DNA of 64,000 nt from Leptospira paudalimensis (GCF_026151345.1 NZ_JAMQPR010000002.1:1-64000), one strand, 5' to 3'; numbered from the stretch's first letter, positions 8,775 through 17,683 are shown. Program-made: numbers and translations. Notes: generated by a model from the letters alone, not told the origin.

Positions 8775-9845
8775 ATGAATTTCACTGATTCTAACAAAAA
8801 GGAAGAGTCATCTTCGTTTAGTATCAACTCACTTTTAGAAAAGGATATTTTCCCGGATTGGCTCATTCGTTTCCGTATCCGGCAGTTATTGGATTTACGC
8901 ATCAAACAAGAACGTAAAGAAAATGCCACAGCACAACTGACGCATAAAATGAATTATGTGAATTCACTTAAAAATTCACCCATTGCCGTTCATACGGATG
9001 CCGCAAACGAACAACACTACGAAGTCCCAAGTGAATTTTTTACCTATGTGATGGGACCAAGGATGAAATACTCTTCCGGGTATTGGCCAACACTTGATAC
9101 AACTTTTGCCGAATCCGAAGAGGAAATGTTACGCATCACTGTGGAACGTGCGGAGATTAAAAATGGGATGCGTGTCCTTGATCTCGGTTGTGGTTGGGGC
9201 AGTATCTCTCTCTACATTGCTGAAAAATTTCCAAAATGTAAAGTAACAGGTGTTTCCAATTCCCGTACCCAAAAAGAATTCATCGACAAACGTGCCAAAG
9301 AAAGAGGATTAAAAAACCTCACCATCATCACAAAAGACATGAATGAGTTCACCACAAAAGACAAATTCGATCGCATTGTGTCTGTGGAAATGTTAGAACA
9401 TATGAAAAACTATGAGAAACTCTTCGAAAAATTATCCAAGTTTCTTGTGGCAGATGGAAAGTTTTTTGTACATATCTTCACACATAAAGAATTTGCATAT
9501 CCCTTTGAAGTGATTGATGAAACGGATTGGATGGCGAAGTATTTTTTCACCGGTGGGCAGATGCCTTCTGATGATTTGTTTTTGTATTTCCAAAAGGACT
9601 TTCTCATTGAAAACCACTGGGTAGTCAATGGAACTCATTATGCAAGGACATCTGAAGCTTGGTATGAAAACATGATTGAAAACAAGGATAAACTAATGCC
9701 TATCCTTGCGAGTACTTACGGCGAAAAAGAAACTACCAAATGGTTTGTGTATTGGAAAGTTTTCTTTCTCGCCTGTGCAGAGTTATGGGGTTATCGAAAC
9801 GGAGAAGAGTGGTTTGTGAGCCACTACTTGTTTCGAAAACGCTGA
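8775..9845 (+). CDS. Cyclopropane-fatty-acyl-phospholipid synthase-like methyltransferase
   Basis: A 356-residue SAM-dependent methyltransferase of the mycolic-acid/cyclopropane synthase family, probably acting on unsaturated acyl chains in the membrane. The acyl-site block HYEVPSEFF and MKYSSGYW comes first. The SAM-binding VLDLGCGWG follows at about residue 134, then VSVEMLEHM, and an HYARTSEAWY segment near the C-terminus carries the conserved His. In E. coli Cfa the second block reads YSCAYW; here Ser replaces the Cys that lines the bicarbonate pocket, so it may belong to a divergent branch. It is the third gene of the SDR, DUF1295 cluster. Its last 22 bases overlap the 3' end of the helicase gene on the opposite strand. 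Confidence 0.85.
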   Translation: MNFTDSNKKEESSSFSINSLLEKDIFPDWLIRFRIRQLLDLRIKQERKENATAQLTHKMNYVNSLKNSPIAVHTDAANEQHYEVPSEFFTYVMGPRMKYSSGYWPTLDTTFAESEEEMLRITVERAEIKNGMRVLDLGCGWGSISLYIAEKFPKCKVTGVSNSRTQKEFIDKRAKERGLKNLTIITKDMNEFTTKDKFDRIVSVEMLEHMKNYEKLFEKLSKFLVADGKFFVHIFTHKEFAYPFEVIDETDWMAKYFFTGGQMPSDDLFLYFQKDFLIENHWVVNGTHYARTSEAWYENMIENKDKLMPILASTYGEKETTKWFVYWKVFFLACAELWGYRNGEEWFVSHYLFRKR

Positions 9846-11413
9846 GTTTTTTTCCCAGCCGCTTTTACATACACTCCACCTTCTTTTTTGGAAGAGGATG
9901 AGGTGCTGGAACGGCGGCTACTTTCTCCACCACGTTCTTTTCTTTCTCCGCGGTCACTTCTTTCGCCACGATCACTGTTGGACCTTCCACCACGGTATCC
10001 ACCGCGACTTCCCGATCCACCACCATCGTCACGACGACGTCTTCCACCGCCAGAACCACCACCAGGAGGCATTTCGCTCCATTCCGCTGGGGTTTTTCCG
10101 ATTTTTTCAGGGCCACTGATTTTTGCTTTGTCGAGCAGATTGGAAAGGAGTTTTAAAGCGACAGCACGTTTGTCCTCTAACTTCAAAAGTTTCTCCAATA
10201 CATCTTCCGCATCGGCATGGATTTCGGTTTCGACAATTTTGTTTAGGAAATCTTCTTCTCTTCTTGCATGAACTTCCTTCTTCGTAGGGAGTGCGGCAAT
10301 TGTTAAGTTCGTTCCCGAAGTTCCTTTGAGGCGGAGAAGGGCTCTTGATTCTCTTGTTGTTACCAGAGTCACAGCCTTACCTGATTTTCCAGCCCGGCCA
10401 GTACGACCAATTCGGTGCGTATAACTTTCGCTATCAAAAGGAAGGTGGTAGTTGATTACAAGAGACAAATCTTTTACGTCAAGACCACGTGCCGCAACGT
10501 CTGTTGCCACAAGGATTTTCACTCGGCCATCATGTAGACTTTTTAAAACTTGTTCTCTTTGTTTTTGGTTTAAGTCTCCGTGGAGAGCTTCTACTGGGTA
10601 TCCTTTAAAACCAAGGGTAGCTTTTAGATCATCAGCTTCTTTTTTGGTTTTTGTGAAAATGATCGCCTTAAATGGGTTTTCATAATCCAAAATCCGTACA
10701 ACAGCTGTTTCACGTTCCGCTTCATCAATCACGTAGTACACTTGTTCAATGTTCTTAGAAGATTTCTCTGTTGGAGCAATCTTTACGTGAGCAGGGTGTG
10801 TTTGGTATTTACTCGCCAATTTTTTAATTGGTTCGGGCATTGTTGCAGAAAATAATAATGTTTGGCGTTTGGTGGGAAGTAAGTTAAAGATGGATTCGAT
10901 ATCATCCATAAATCCCATATCAAGCATTTCATCTGCTTCGTCTAAAATCACCATTGATGGTTTGAAATTTTTAAGTTCCTTACCTTTTAAAAGGTCAAGG
11001 AGTCTGCCAGGAGTTGCGACAGCAACTTGGGCACCTTTTGCCACTTGAGTGATTTGTTTAGAATAGGAACTACCGCCGTAAATCGTGGTGGTTTTGATTC
11101 CTAAATGTTTTCCCAGTTTGTACAATTCATCTGATACTTGCAATGCAAGTTCCCGAGTTGGTGTGAGAACAAGCACTTGCATGCCTTCTTCCACATTGAT
11201 TCGGTTCAAACAGGGGAGTCCGTAAGCTGCAGTTTTTCCGGTACCGGTCTGCGCTTGTGCGATTAAATCTTTTCCTTCCAATACGAGCGGAATCGCTTGT
11301 TTTTGGATAGGGCTTGGTGATTCGAAGCCTGCTTCAGTGATTCCTTGTAGTATTTCAGGACGTAATCCGAAGGATTGGAAGTCATTTCCAACTTCGGTGT
11401 CATTCTTAGTCAT
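9824..11413 (-). CDS. DEAD-box ATP-dependent RNA helicase with RGG-like tail
   Basis: An RNA helicase of 529 residues, probably acting in ribosome assembly or mRNA turnover. All family motifs are present: the Q motif (FESPSPIQKQAIP), AQTGTGKT, PTRELALQ, TPGRLLD, DEAD, SAT, and HRIGRTGRAG near residue 340. A region of about 80 residues rich in Gly, Arg and Ser follows, including GGGRRRRDD and repeated RGER/DRGER units, and ends in KKTQRFRNK; such tails bind RNA non-specifically. TTG 11428 is also in frame, but ATG 11413 gives the normal N-terminus. The 3' end overlaps the CFA-like gene. Confidence 0.93.
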   Translation of the reverse strand: MTKNDTEVGNDFQSFGLRPEILQGITEAGFESPSPIQKQAIPLVLEGKDLIAQAQTGTGKTAAYGLPCLNRINVEEGMQVLVLTPTRELALQVSDELYKLGKHLGIKTTTIYGGSSYSKQITQVAKGAQVAVATPGRLLDLLKGKELKNFKPSMVILDEADEMLDMGFMDDIESIFNLLPTKRQTLLFSATMPEPIKKLASKYQTHPAHVKIAPTEKSSKNIEQVYYVIDEAERETAVVRILDYENPFKAIIFTKTKKEADDLKATLGFKGYPVEALHGDLNQKQREQVLKSLHDGRVKILVATDVAARGLDVKDLSLVINYHLPFDSESYTHRIGRTGRAGKSGKAVTLVTTRESRALLRLKGTSGTNLTIAALPTKKEVHARREEDFLNKIVETEIHADAEDVLEKLLKLEDKRAVALKLLSNLLDKAKISGPEKIGKTPAEWSEMPPGGGSGGGRRRRDDGGGSGSRGGYRGGRSNSDRGERSDRGERKERGGESSRRSSTSSSSKKEGGVYVKAAGKKTQRFRNK

Positions 11414-11482
11414 GGAAATAGGATACAATAAAAAAACGGCCTAAAAAAGAAAGGGAAAAACTACCATACCTTCCAAGTAACG

Positions 11483-13150
11483 TTACGGGTGTTTTTTGGC
11501 GATTTCTGCTAAATGGGAGTACAATTCTTCTTTTAAATAGGGTTTTGGCATAAAGTACTCAAACCCAGAGTTTAAAATATGTTCCTTTTCTTCTGGCATA
11601 CAAAGACCCGTACAGGCAAACAAAATGGGTTTTGTTTTTTCCGAGGAAAGAGCTTTCGCTATCTCTGTTCCATGTTTTCCAGGCATCTCAATGTCGAGAA
11701 AGGCGATGTCAAATTGGTCCGATCCTAAAATCCTTTCTGTTTCGATCCCATTATTTGCCTCCACAATATCAAACGGCAGTGGTTTTAAGTAATTCTTCAA
11801 AACCTTTCGGTTCAGTTCGTTGTCGTCAGCGATGAGAACTTTTTTGCGAGAGTTAAAATTGGGAAGATTAGAATCTTTTTGGTTCGAAAGGTTTTTTTGT
11901 TCAGGGGAGAATTCTTCCCGTTTCCAAACGGTAGGAATTTTCACTTTGAATGTACTGCCTTCGCCTATCTTAGATTCCACATTGATCTCACCATTCATCT
12001 CTTCTAACGAAAGTTTGACGATGGACAAACCAAGGCCAGAGCCCGAAATTTCACAACCTTCTGGAACAAATTCATTGTACTTTTGAAAGAGTCGGTCTTT
12101 GATCTCTGGTGAAATCCCAGGGCCTGTGTCTTTGATTTCGATGATTAAATTTGCATTTTCATCTGCTTTTGTTTCTAAGTAAACATGGCAATTAACAGAA
12201 CCATGGTGAGTGAATTTGACAGCATTTGCTGTTAGGTTCCAAATGATTTTTTCCAGTTTCCGTTTGTCAGAAAGTAAGTATACTGTTTCTGAAATTTCGT
12301 TCTTCAATTGGAATTCAATTTTTTTTCGTTTGGTTTCTTGTTTGAAAAAATTATGGTACACATCCAAACATTGGCTTAAGTGGAACCATTCGTTATTTAA
12401 AACTGATGCATTTTCTTCTAAGCGAGATAACTCAATCGTATCGTTTACTAAATTGAGGATCACTTCCCCTGCATTTTTGATGTGGTCCACATAATGATGA
12501 ATGGATTCTGGAATGGGTTGTTCCCTGATCATTTCCGACATTCCAAGCAGGGAATTTAAAGGATTCCGAATGTCATGGCTAATGGCTGCGATAAAATCTC
12601 GTTTGGCAGCGTTTGCTCGTTCAGCTGATCTTTTTTCAATTTCGAGTTTGTCTCTGTCTTTACGCATTTGCAGAAGTCGAACGGTTTGTTTCCCAAGAAG
12701 GCGTAACATCTGTAATTGTTCTTCGTTCAGTTCTCGTGGTTTGTTATCGATGACACAAAGAGTTCCCAATTTGATTTGGTCATCCAAAGCAAGTGGGATC
12801 CCTGCATAAAATATCACATTGGGATCCCCATTCACGAGTGGGTTGTTTTTGAATCGATTGTCACGTTTGGCATTCGGAATGACAAACATCTCGTCTCCCA
12901 AAATGGCATGGGAACAAAAGGCAAGGGAACGTGGAGTTTCTCTGGCTTTAAGTCCATGGTGGGATTTAAACCATTGTCTGGTTTCATCAATGAGGCTCAC
13001 AAGAGAAATCGGAGCATTGCAGATCATCGAAGCAAGTTTTGTGATTTCATCGAACATTTCCTCTTCAGGAGTGTCGAGGATCTCAAGGCCTTTTAGAGCG
13101 GAGAGTCTTGCGGCTTCATTTTTCGGCAGGGGAGCAATCTGCATGATCAT
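11483..13150 (-). CDS. GAF-domain hybrid histidine kinase with C-terminal receiver
   Basis: A cytoplasmic sensor kinase of 555 residues without membrane segments. Residues about 10-165 form a GAF domain of the type starting EAARLSALKGLEILDTPEEE and containing SLIDETRQWFKS. HisKA follows with AISHDIRNPLNSLLGMSEMI (phosphorylated His about 190). Then comes HATPase_c with LTANAVKFTHHG, DTGPGIS and GSGLGLSIVKL. The receiver (about 435-555) has IADDNELN, the phospho-acceptor in FLDIEMPG, the Thr of ACTG and the Lys of MPKPY. It is encoded alone on this strand, so its partner response regulator or output is not local. The gene diverges from msrB. Confidence 0.92.
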   Translation of the reverse strand: MIMQIAPLPKNEAARLSALKGLEILDTPEEEMFDEITKLASMICNAPISLVSLIDETRQWFKSHHGLKARETPRSLAFCSHAILGDEMFVIPNAKRDNRFKNNPLVNGDPNVIFYAGIPLALDDQIKLGTLCVIDNKPRELNEEQLQMLRLLGKQTVRLLQMRKDRDKLEIEKRSAERANAAKRDFIAAISHDIRNPLNSLLGMSEMIREQPIPESIHHYVDHIKNAGEVILNLVNDTIELSRLEENASVLNNEWFHLSQCLDVYHNFFKQETKRKKIEFQLKNEISETVYLLSDKRKLEKIIWNLTANAVKFTHHGSVNCHVYLETKADENANLIIEIKDTGPGISPEIKDRLFQKYNEFVPEGCEISGSGLGLSIVKLSLEEMNGEINVESKIGEGSTFKVKIPTVWKREEFSPEQKNLSNQKDSNLPNFNSRKKVLIADDNELNRKVLKNYLKPLPFDIVEANNGIETERILGSDQFDIAFLDIEMPGKHGTEIAKALSSEKTKPILFACTGLCMPEEKEHILNSGFEYFMPKPYLKEELYSHLAEIAKKHP

Positions 13151-13212
13151 TTAGACGAAAGGATTTTCATATAAATGAAAGTAAAAAATGAAATTCTTAT
13201 AGTCTAACTTTC

Positions 13213-13740
13213 ATGAAACGAAATTTACTGGTTTCTTTCCTTTCTGTCGTGATTTTGTCACTGTTCACTTCTTTTTGTTGTTCACCAACGGCAAATGAAC
13301 AGGCAAAAAAACCAGAAAATTCCGAGTTACGTAAAAAACTGACCGACCTTCAATACCGTGTAACACAAGAAGACGAAACAGAACCTCCTTTCCAAAATGA
13401 ATATTGGGACAACCATGAGGACGGGATCTATGTCGACATTGTCTCCAAAGAACCACTTTTTAGTTCCAAGGACAAATTTGAATCAGGAACAGGTTGGCCA
13501 AGTTTTACAAAACCACTTGTGAAATCCAATGTAGTTGAAATTGAAGACAATACGTACGGTATGATCCGAACAGAAGTTAGGTCAAAGCTGGGTGATTCTC
13601 ATTTGGGGCATGTGTTTGATGATGGTCCAAAACCTACTGGCAAACGGTATTGTATGAATTCGGCGTCAATGGAATTTATACCCAAATCAAAACTGAAAGA
13701 AAGAGGTTTTGAATCGTTTTTAAAAGAATTTAAACCGTAA
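13213..13740 (+). CDS. msrB: Lipoprotein-anchored methionine-R-sulfoxide reductase
   Basis: Reduces methionine-R-sulfoxide in proteins, here probably in the periplasm. The N-terminus is a signal peptide ending LFTSFCC, so the enzyme appears to be a lipoprotein. The MsrB core follows: [43 protein letters not shown] and RYCMNSAS, with the catalytic Cys at about residue 148. The two CxxC zinc pairs of many MsrBs are missing ([13 protein letters not shown] stands where the first would be), so this is the zinc-free form. Electron donors for an exported MsrB are not encoded nearby. It converges on the nucleotidyltransferase gene with three bases between the stops. Confidence 0.92.
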   Translation: MKRNLLVSFLSVVILSLFTSFCCSPTANEQAKKPENSELRKKLTDLQYRVTQEDETEPPFQNEYWDNHEDGIYVDIVSKEPLFSSKDKFESGTGWPSFTKPLVKSNVVEIEDNTYGMIRTEVRSKLGDSHLGHVFDDGPKPTGKRYCMNSASMEFIPKSKLKERGFESFLKEFKP

Positions 13741-13743
13741 GTA

Positions 13744-14529
13744 TTAGGCCCAAAGGTTCATCATAAACTCTTCGTCATTTCGTAATGAGATGAGTTTGTA
13801 TTTGGTTTCGTGGATGTCTTCTCTTGAGACATCACGTTTCCAACGAATGTCCACTTTTAGTTTTCGCACTTTCGTTTGTAATTCGAGTAATTCCCAAATT
13901 GGAGCTTCCAATTCCTTTCTATACAAATTGGTAAAGAGGGGAACGAGTTGGTCAGGGGTGTCCATTTTCAAAAGTTCGATATGAGTGAGGTCTTCGATAT
14001 TCTGTAAGGCCCAAATGTGTAATGTTAGGGTTGTAATGCGTTCCAATTGGGCGATTTCATCTTTGGCATTGCGAGTCACTTGTTGTTTGAAAAACCGAAT
14101 GCGTTTTTCTAGGTATTGGATGAGATCAGATTTTGGGATTTCACGTTCTTTCCATTTGTCCCAATCGGCTTTGAGGTCTTCAAAAATCCCTTCTCCAAAA
14201 AATACAGAAGATGCTTCGAGGAGTTGCACCGAACCGGGTTCTGAAATTTTCAATCGGTGGCGAAGGGAATCGGCATCCCCTGCAATCATATTCACAGGAG
14301 CCACATCCTCTAATTTTTGTAAGGCTCTGGAAATCGAATCAATGAATTGTGACTTCATCTGGTCTGTAGAATGAGCCACGAGATAAAAATTTAAGTCGGA
14401 GTCTGGGTGGTAATCCCCACGTTCTCTGGAACCATAAAATAGAATTTGGTAGGGTTTTGTGCTTGGGATGAGTTCGAGTTCATCCAAGACCTGTGCATAG
14501 AGATTCGGGTTTAGTGCTTCAAATTCCAT
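13744..14529 (-). CDS. Nucleotidyltransferase-domain protein with altered DxD motif
   Basis: A 261-residue cytosolic protein with an N-terminal polymerase-beta-type nucleotidyltransferase fold. The motif GSRERGDYHPDSDLNFYL (about residues 34-51) matches GSxxRG-x-SDxD, but the second Asp of the metal-binding pair is Asn here. The rest is helical, with many charged residues, and may resemble a HEPN or substrate domain. In active members both Asp residues bind Mg, so the enzyme may be altered or inactive unless a downstream acid compensates. It is translated after the 68-residue small protein (gap of three bases), so the two are probably co-expressed. It is not an obvious toxin-antitoxin MNT/HEPN pair. 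Confidence 0.75.
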   Translation of the reverse strand: MEFEALNPNLYAQVLDELELIPSTKPYQILFYGSRERGDYHPDSDLNFYLVAHSTDQMKSQFIDSISRALQKLEDVAPVNMIAGDADSLRHRLKISEPGSVQLLEASSVFFGEGIFEDLKADWDKWKEREIPKSDLIQYLEKRIRFFKQQVTRNAKDEIAQLERITTLTLHIWALQNIEDLTHIELLKMDTPDQLVPLFTNLYRKELEAPIWELLELQTKVRKLKVDIRWKRDVSREDIHETKYKLISLRNDEEFMMNLWA

Positions 14530-14532
14530 AAT

Positions 14533-14739
14533 TCATTCAAAGTATAATTTCATTCGAGAAAGGTTTTCTAGTATGGCTTTAAAAGCACGATCACGTTCTT
14601 CTTTGCCTGGGAAAGGGAGGGACTTTACATTGTTTAAGTCTTGGTAAATGATTTCGATCGAAGGTTGGTTTGGATTTTTTTTGATCGATGCAACATAGTC
14701 CAAATTGATCACTTCCGATTCGCCAAGTTTTAACCACAT
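14533..14739 (-). CDS. Small conserved-looking protein, unknown function
   Basis: A 68-residue cytosolic protein starting MWLKLGESEV. An in-frame TTG lies at 14754, but ATG 14739 sits behind an AGGAGA ribosome site and is the better start. The composition suggests a small alpha/beta fold: strands around VINLDYVASI and IEIIYQD, and a C-terminal helix. No Cys, no signal peptide and no known motif. It is the first gene of a pair with the nucleotidyltransferase, three bases apart. It may modulate that enzyme, but this rests on position only. Confidence 0.7.
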   Translation of the reverse strand: MWLKLGESEVINLDYVASIKKNPNQPSIEIIYQDLNNVKSLPFPGKEERDRAFKAILENLSRMKLYFE

Positions 14740-14822
14740 AAAATTTCTCCTCAAAGCCTAACGGTGGCTTTCCATTTGCCTAATCTTTTTTTCTAAAAAA
14801 TCTCCCCTTTCAGAAAAATCGA

Positions 14823-15368
14823 CTAGTACACTTCCAAGGAACCAAGGATCAATTGATGAAAGGATTTTGCCAATTCTTTGGGTGAATCTGTTTTTTTTGT
14901 GGAAGATTCAAAGACGAGTAAAAAACCATTGTGGATTCCTTCCCAACGTAGGTACAATTCTCCCTCTGGCATGTGGTAGACTTGGACACTGCATTTTTTT
15001 TGTCCCCAAACAAAATAAGAGACTTCGGGATTTTGAGTTTCGTCTTTGAAAAAATAACGGAACTGGGATTGGTTTTCTCTGTCCGTGGAAGACAATCGTA
15101 ACCAAGAAAATTCATTTGTTTCAGAAAATAAAATTTTGTATTGGTTCCCTGTTCCAAAAAGAGAGATCGATTCTTTCAGTTCAAAATTTTCTTTGTTCAC
15201 CCAAACTGCATGGTAAGTAAGCCGTAATTCCTTTGTTAGGGGACGAGTTTCTTTTATTTCTAAGGGTTTAGAAACAGTCTCTTTTGGCAATGTGGTTGGG
15301 CTGGTTGTTTTACAAAATAAAATTCCCAATGATAGTAAAATGAATAAATACTTAGTGGCCCACTTCAT
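14823..15368 (-). CDS. Putative lipoprotein, unknown function
   Basis: A lipoprotein of about 181 residues. Two ATG codons lie close together at 15374 and 15368; the AGGAG ribosome site is too near the first, so 15368 is preferred. The signal peptide ends GILFC, giving a lipidated Cys, followed by a Thr/Pro/Lys linker and a beta-rich domain with a single further Cys in QKKCSVQVY. No family is recognised. The start overlaps the 3' end of the radical-SAM gene by 17 bases, so the pair is co-transcribed. A link with EF-P modification is unlikely given its export. Confidence 0.7.
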   Translation of the reverse strand: MKWATKYLFILLSLGILFCKTTSPTTLPKETVSKPLEIKETRPLTKELRLTYHAVWVNKENFELKESISLFGTGNQYKILFSETNEFSWLRLSSTDRENQSQFRYFFKDETQNPEVSYFVWGQKKCSVQVYHMPEGELYLRWEGIHNGFLLVFESSTKKTDSPKELAKSFHQLILGSLEVY

Positions 15369-16416
15369 ATTCATCTCCTAGATAATTTTGAAAAAGGTAC
15401 CCATTCTCTGTTTTTTTTTGTAAATACTCTGGAGATAATAATACTTTCCCACCACCACCAGTTAGGTCTTTAACATAATTTGGGATTGTGATCCCTGAGT
15501 GGTATCCTCTGAGTTTACGATAAATCTCTATCCCTTTTTCCATAGGCACAACAAAATCAGAACTTCCAAATACTTCATCACATTGGTGGAGGTAATAAGG
15601 TTTGATCCCGATGGAAATCAATTTGTAATTTAAGTCAGATAAAATTTCAGCATCATCATTAATGCCAGATAACAAAACAGACTGGTTAAAAACCGAAACA
15701 TGCCCTTTTTTTATCATTCGCATAACATAGAATTTTGTTTCTTCTGAAATTTCATTGGGATGGTTAAAATGAGTGACCATGTAGAGAGGGAAGTGTTTGG
15801 AAAAAACAGAATTTAAACTTTCAGTGAGACGCATGGGCATTGTCACTGGGTGACGAGTGTGGATTCGGATTTGGTTCAAATGAGGGATTTGTTTGAGTTC
15901 GGAAAGTAGTGCATCCAAAGACGAATCAGAAAGGGTGAGCGGGTCACCACCAGAGAGGATCACTTCTCGGAGTTTGGTTTGCTTGCGAAAGTAATCCAAA
16001 GCCTTTTCCCATTCCATACGGTTCGGAGTTTCTTCTGGATCGGAGACCTTTCGTTTCCTTGTACAAAAACGGCAATACACTGCGCAGACATGAGAGATGT
16101 ACCAGATCGCACGGTCAGGGTAACGGTGGGTCACACCTTTCACAGGCATATGAGTTTCCTCGGCGAGTGGATCCTCGGTTTCATTGGGTTTACGAACCAG
16201 TTCTCCTGCCCGAGGTAGGATTTGTTTGCGGATGGGACAATGGGGGTTGTTTTTGTCCAATTGTTGTAAATAATAAGGTGTTACTGCAAATTGGAACTGT
16301 TCATAGGCGCGTGCAAAGGAATCCCTTTCTTCCTCTGTGAGAGTGATCTCCTTTTCCAAATCCGCTAAAGTAGTGATGCGGTTTTGCAATTGCCATTTCC
16401 AATCGGACCAAGTCAT
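15352..16416 (-). CDS. epmB: KamA-family radical-SAM enzyme, probably EF-P lysine 2,3-aminomutase EpmB
   Basis: A PLP- and SAM-dependent iron-sulfur enzyme of 354 residues that converts L-alpha-lysine to beta-lysine. The cluster motif CAVYCRFCTRKRKV (about residue 110) has the CxxxCxxC spacing of radical-SAM enzymes, and ILSGGDPL and YYLHQCD are typical of the lysine 2,3-aminomutase group. The short length (E. coli EpmB is about 340, clostridial KamA about 415) and the position head-to-head with efp, 68 bases apart, favour EpmB. The PLP lysine is expected in the C-terminal GGGGKV stretch. EpmA, the ligase that joins beta-lysine to EF-P, is not in this window. Confidence 0.88.
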   Translation of the reverse strand: MTWSDWKWQLQNRITTLADLEKEITLTEEERDSFARAYEQFQFAVTPYYLQQLDKNNPHCPIRKQILPRAGELVRKPNETEDPLAEETHMPVKGVTHRYPDRAIWYISHVCAVYCRFCTRKRKVSDPEETPNRMEWEKALDYFRKQTKLREVILSGGDPLTLSDSSLDALLSELKQIPHLNQIRIHTRHPVTMPMRLTESLNSVFSKHFPLYMVTHFNHPNEISEETKFYVMRMIKKGHVSVFNQSVLLSGINDDAEILSDLNYKLISIGIKPYYLHQCDEVFGSSDFVVPMEKGIEIYRKLRGYHSGITIPNYVKDLTGGGGKVLLSPEYLQKKTENGYLFQNYLGDEYEVGH

Positions 16417-16484
16417 GACTTATAACCATACTTCGGTTGACACTATGCCAAGTCCCTCGGATTTTGTTTACGAGTAACGAAATT

Positions 16485-17051
16485 ATGAACTTAGGCATTA
16501 CAGAAGTAAAAAAAGGAATGATCCTCAAGATTGAGAATGAGCTTTATTCCGTCGTCAAAACAGAATTTGTGAACCCAGGAAAGGGTTCTGCTTTTATCCG
16601 CACCAAACTGAAAAACATTGTCCGTGATTCTTCCATTGAAAGAACCTTCAAAGCAGCAGAGAAATTGGAAAGTGTGGATTTGGAACGTCGTAAGATGCAG
16701 TATTGTTATGCTGACGGTGACCAAATCATTTTTATGGACGTCAACGATTACGAACAGATCCCTGTTTCCAAAGATTATGTGGAAGACATCCTTCCCTTTA
16801 TGAAAGAAGAAACACCAGTGGAAGTTTCTTTTTACAATGACAAACCAATTGGAGTCACTCCTCCTAACTTTGCGATCTTGGAAGTGACTTACGCAGAAGA
16901 CGGTTTAAAAGGTGACACCACTGGTCTTGCTCTCAAACGAGTGACTGTAGAAACGGGTGGTGAAGTCCAAGTACCGATTTTTATCAAACAAGGGGATACG
17001 GTGAAAATCGATCTTCGTGATTTGAGTTACGTGGAGCGCGTTAACAAATAG
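16485..17051 (+). CDS. efp: Translation elongation factor P
   Basis: EF-P enters the ribosomal E site and relieves stalling at polyproline. The protein has 188 residues and three beta-barrel domains: KOW-like (1-63), OB (about 65-128) and C-terminal OB. The modified-loop lysine is present: NPGKGSAF with Lys33, equal to Lys34 of E. coli, so beta-lysylation by the adjacent EpmB is plausible. An in-frame TTG lies upstream at 16437, but it falls in a TTGACA that could be a promoter -35 box, and ATG 16485 gives the family N-terminus. It heads an operon with mtnB, two SDRs and an unknown protein, only two bases before mtnB. Confidence 0.96.
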   Translation: MNLGITEVKKGMILKIENELYSVVKTEFVNPGKGSAFIRTKLKNIVRDSSIERTFKAAEKLESVDLERRKMQYCYADGDQIIFMDVNDYEQIPVSKDYVEDILPFMKEETPVEVSFYNDKPIGVTPPNFAILEVTYAEDGLKGDTTGLALKRVTVETGGEVQVPIFIKQGDTVKIDLRDLSYVERVNK

Positions 17052-17053
17052 AT

Positions 17054-17683
17054 TTGGATTTGATCACTTCTTTACAGGAAATCACCAAACTTTCCCATCT
17101 CTATTATTCACGGCAGTGGATGTTTGCCACTGCTGGGAATCTCTCGACCCGAGACAATTTAACCTACAATCAATTTTGGATCACAGCCTCTGGCAAACAC
17201 AAAGGAGAACTGAAAGAATCCGATTTTGTTTGTGTATCAACACTTGATGGTAGTCTCGTCCAAGCGAATGATGGATTAAAACCATCTGCTGAAACATCCA
17301 TCCACCAAGTTTTGTATTCCCAGATGCCCGAAGTTGGATCTTGTCTCCATGTTCACACGATTGATTCCAACTTACTCGAGTTTGGTGTCGGAAAAGAAGA
17401 AGGATGTAAAGAGATCCCACTTCCTCCCATTGAAATCATCAAAGCCTTTGGGATTTGGGACGAAAAACCAAACCTAACAATGCCCGTTTTTTATAACCAC
17501 ACACATGTTCCCACCATTGCAAATGAAATCAAACGATACTTTCAAAACCATGGGATTCCCAAAGTTCCCTTCCTTCTCATTGAAGGACATGGCCCAACGG
17601 TCTGGGGGAAAACAATCGCGGAAGCCAACAAACACTTAGAAGCCGTTCATTTTCTTTTGCAGGTGATGGCACGTAGGATATGA
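17054..17683 (+). CDS. mtnB: Methylthioribulose-1-phosphate dehydratase (class II aldolase family)
   Basis: Dehydrates 5-methylthioribulose-1-phosphate in the methionine salvage pathway. The 209-residue protein has ATAGNLSTR near residue 26, an ITASGKHKGEL segment, the zinc-binding HVHTIDSN pair (about 99-101), and a third His in the C-terminal EGHGPTVWGKT, the usual class II aldolase metal site. The start is TTG 17054, two bases after the efp stop, with no better ATG. The next gene overlaps by ATGA. Other salvage genes (mtnA, mtnK, mtnC) are not in the window, but ahcY, metH and metF lie about 15 kb downstream. Confidence 0.88.
   Translation: MDLITSLQEITKLSHLYYSRQWMFATAGNLSTRDNLTYNQFWITASGKHKGELKESDFVCVSTLDGSLVQANDGLKPSAETSIHQVLYSQMPEVGSCLHVHTIDSNLLEFGVGKEEGCKEIPLPPIEIIKAFGIWDEKPNLTMPVFYNHTHVPTIANEIKRYFQNHGIPKVPFLLIEGHGPTVWGKTIAEANKHLEAVHFLLQVMARRI

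Noticed and set aside
9888..10271. Long plus-strand frames opposite the helicase tail
   Set aside because: They are mirror frames of the Gly/Arg-rich repeats (giving Pro/Arg/Ser strings) and have no start signals or family match.
16437..16484. N-terminal extension of EF-P from TTG 16437
   Set aside because: It adds 16 residues not found in EF-P, and the TTG is part of a TTGACA that looks like a promoter box.
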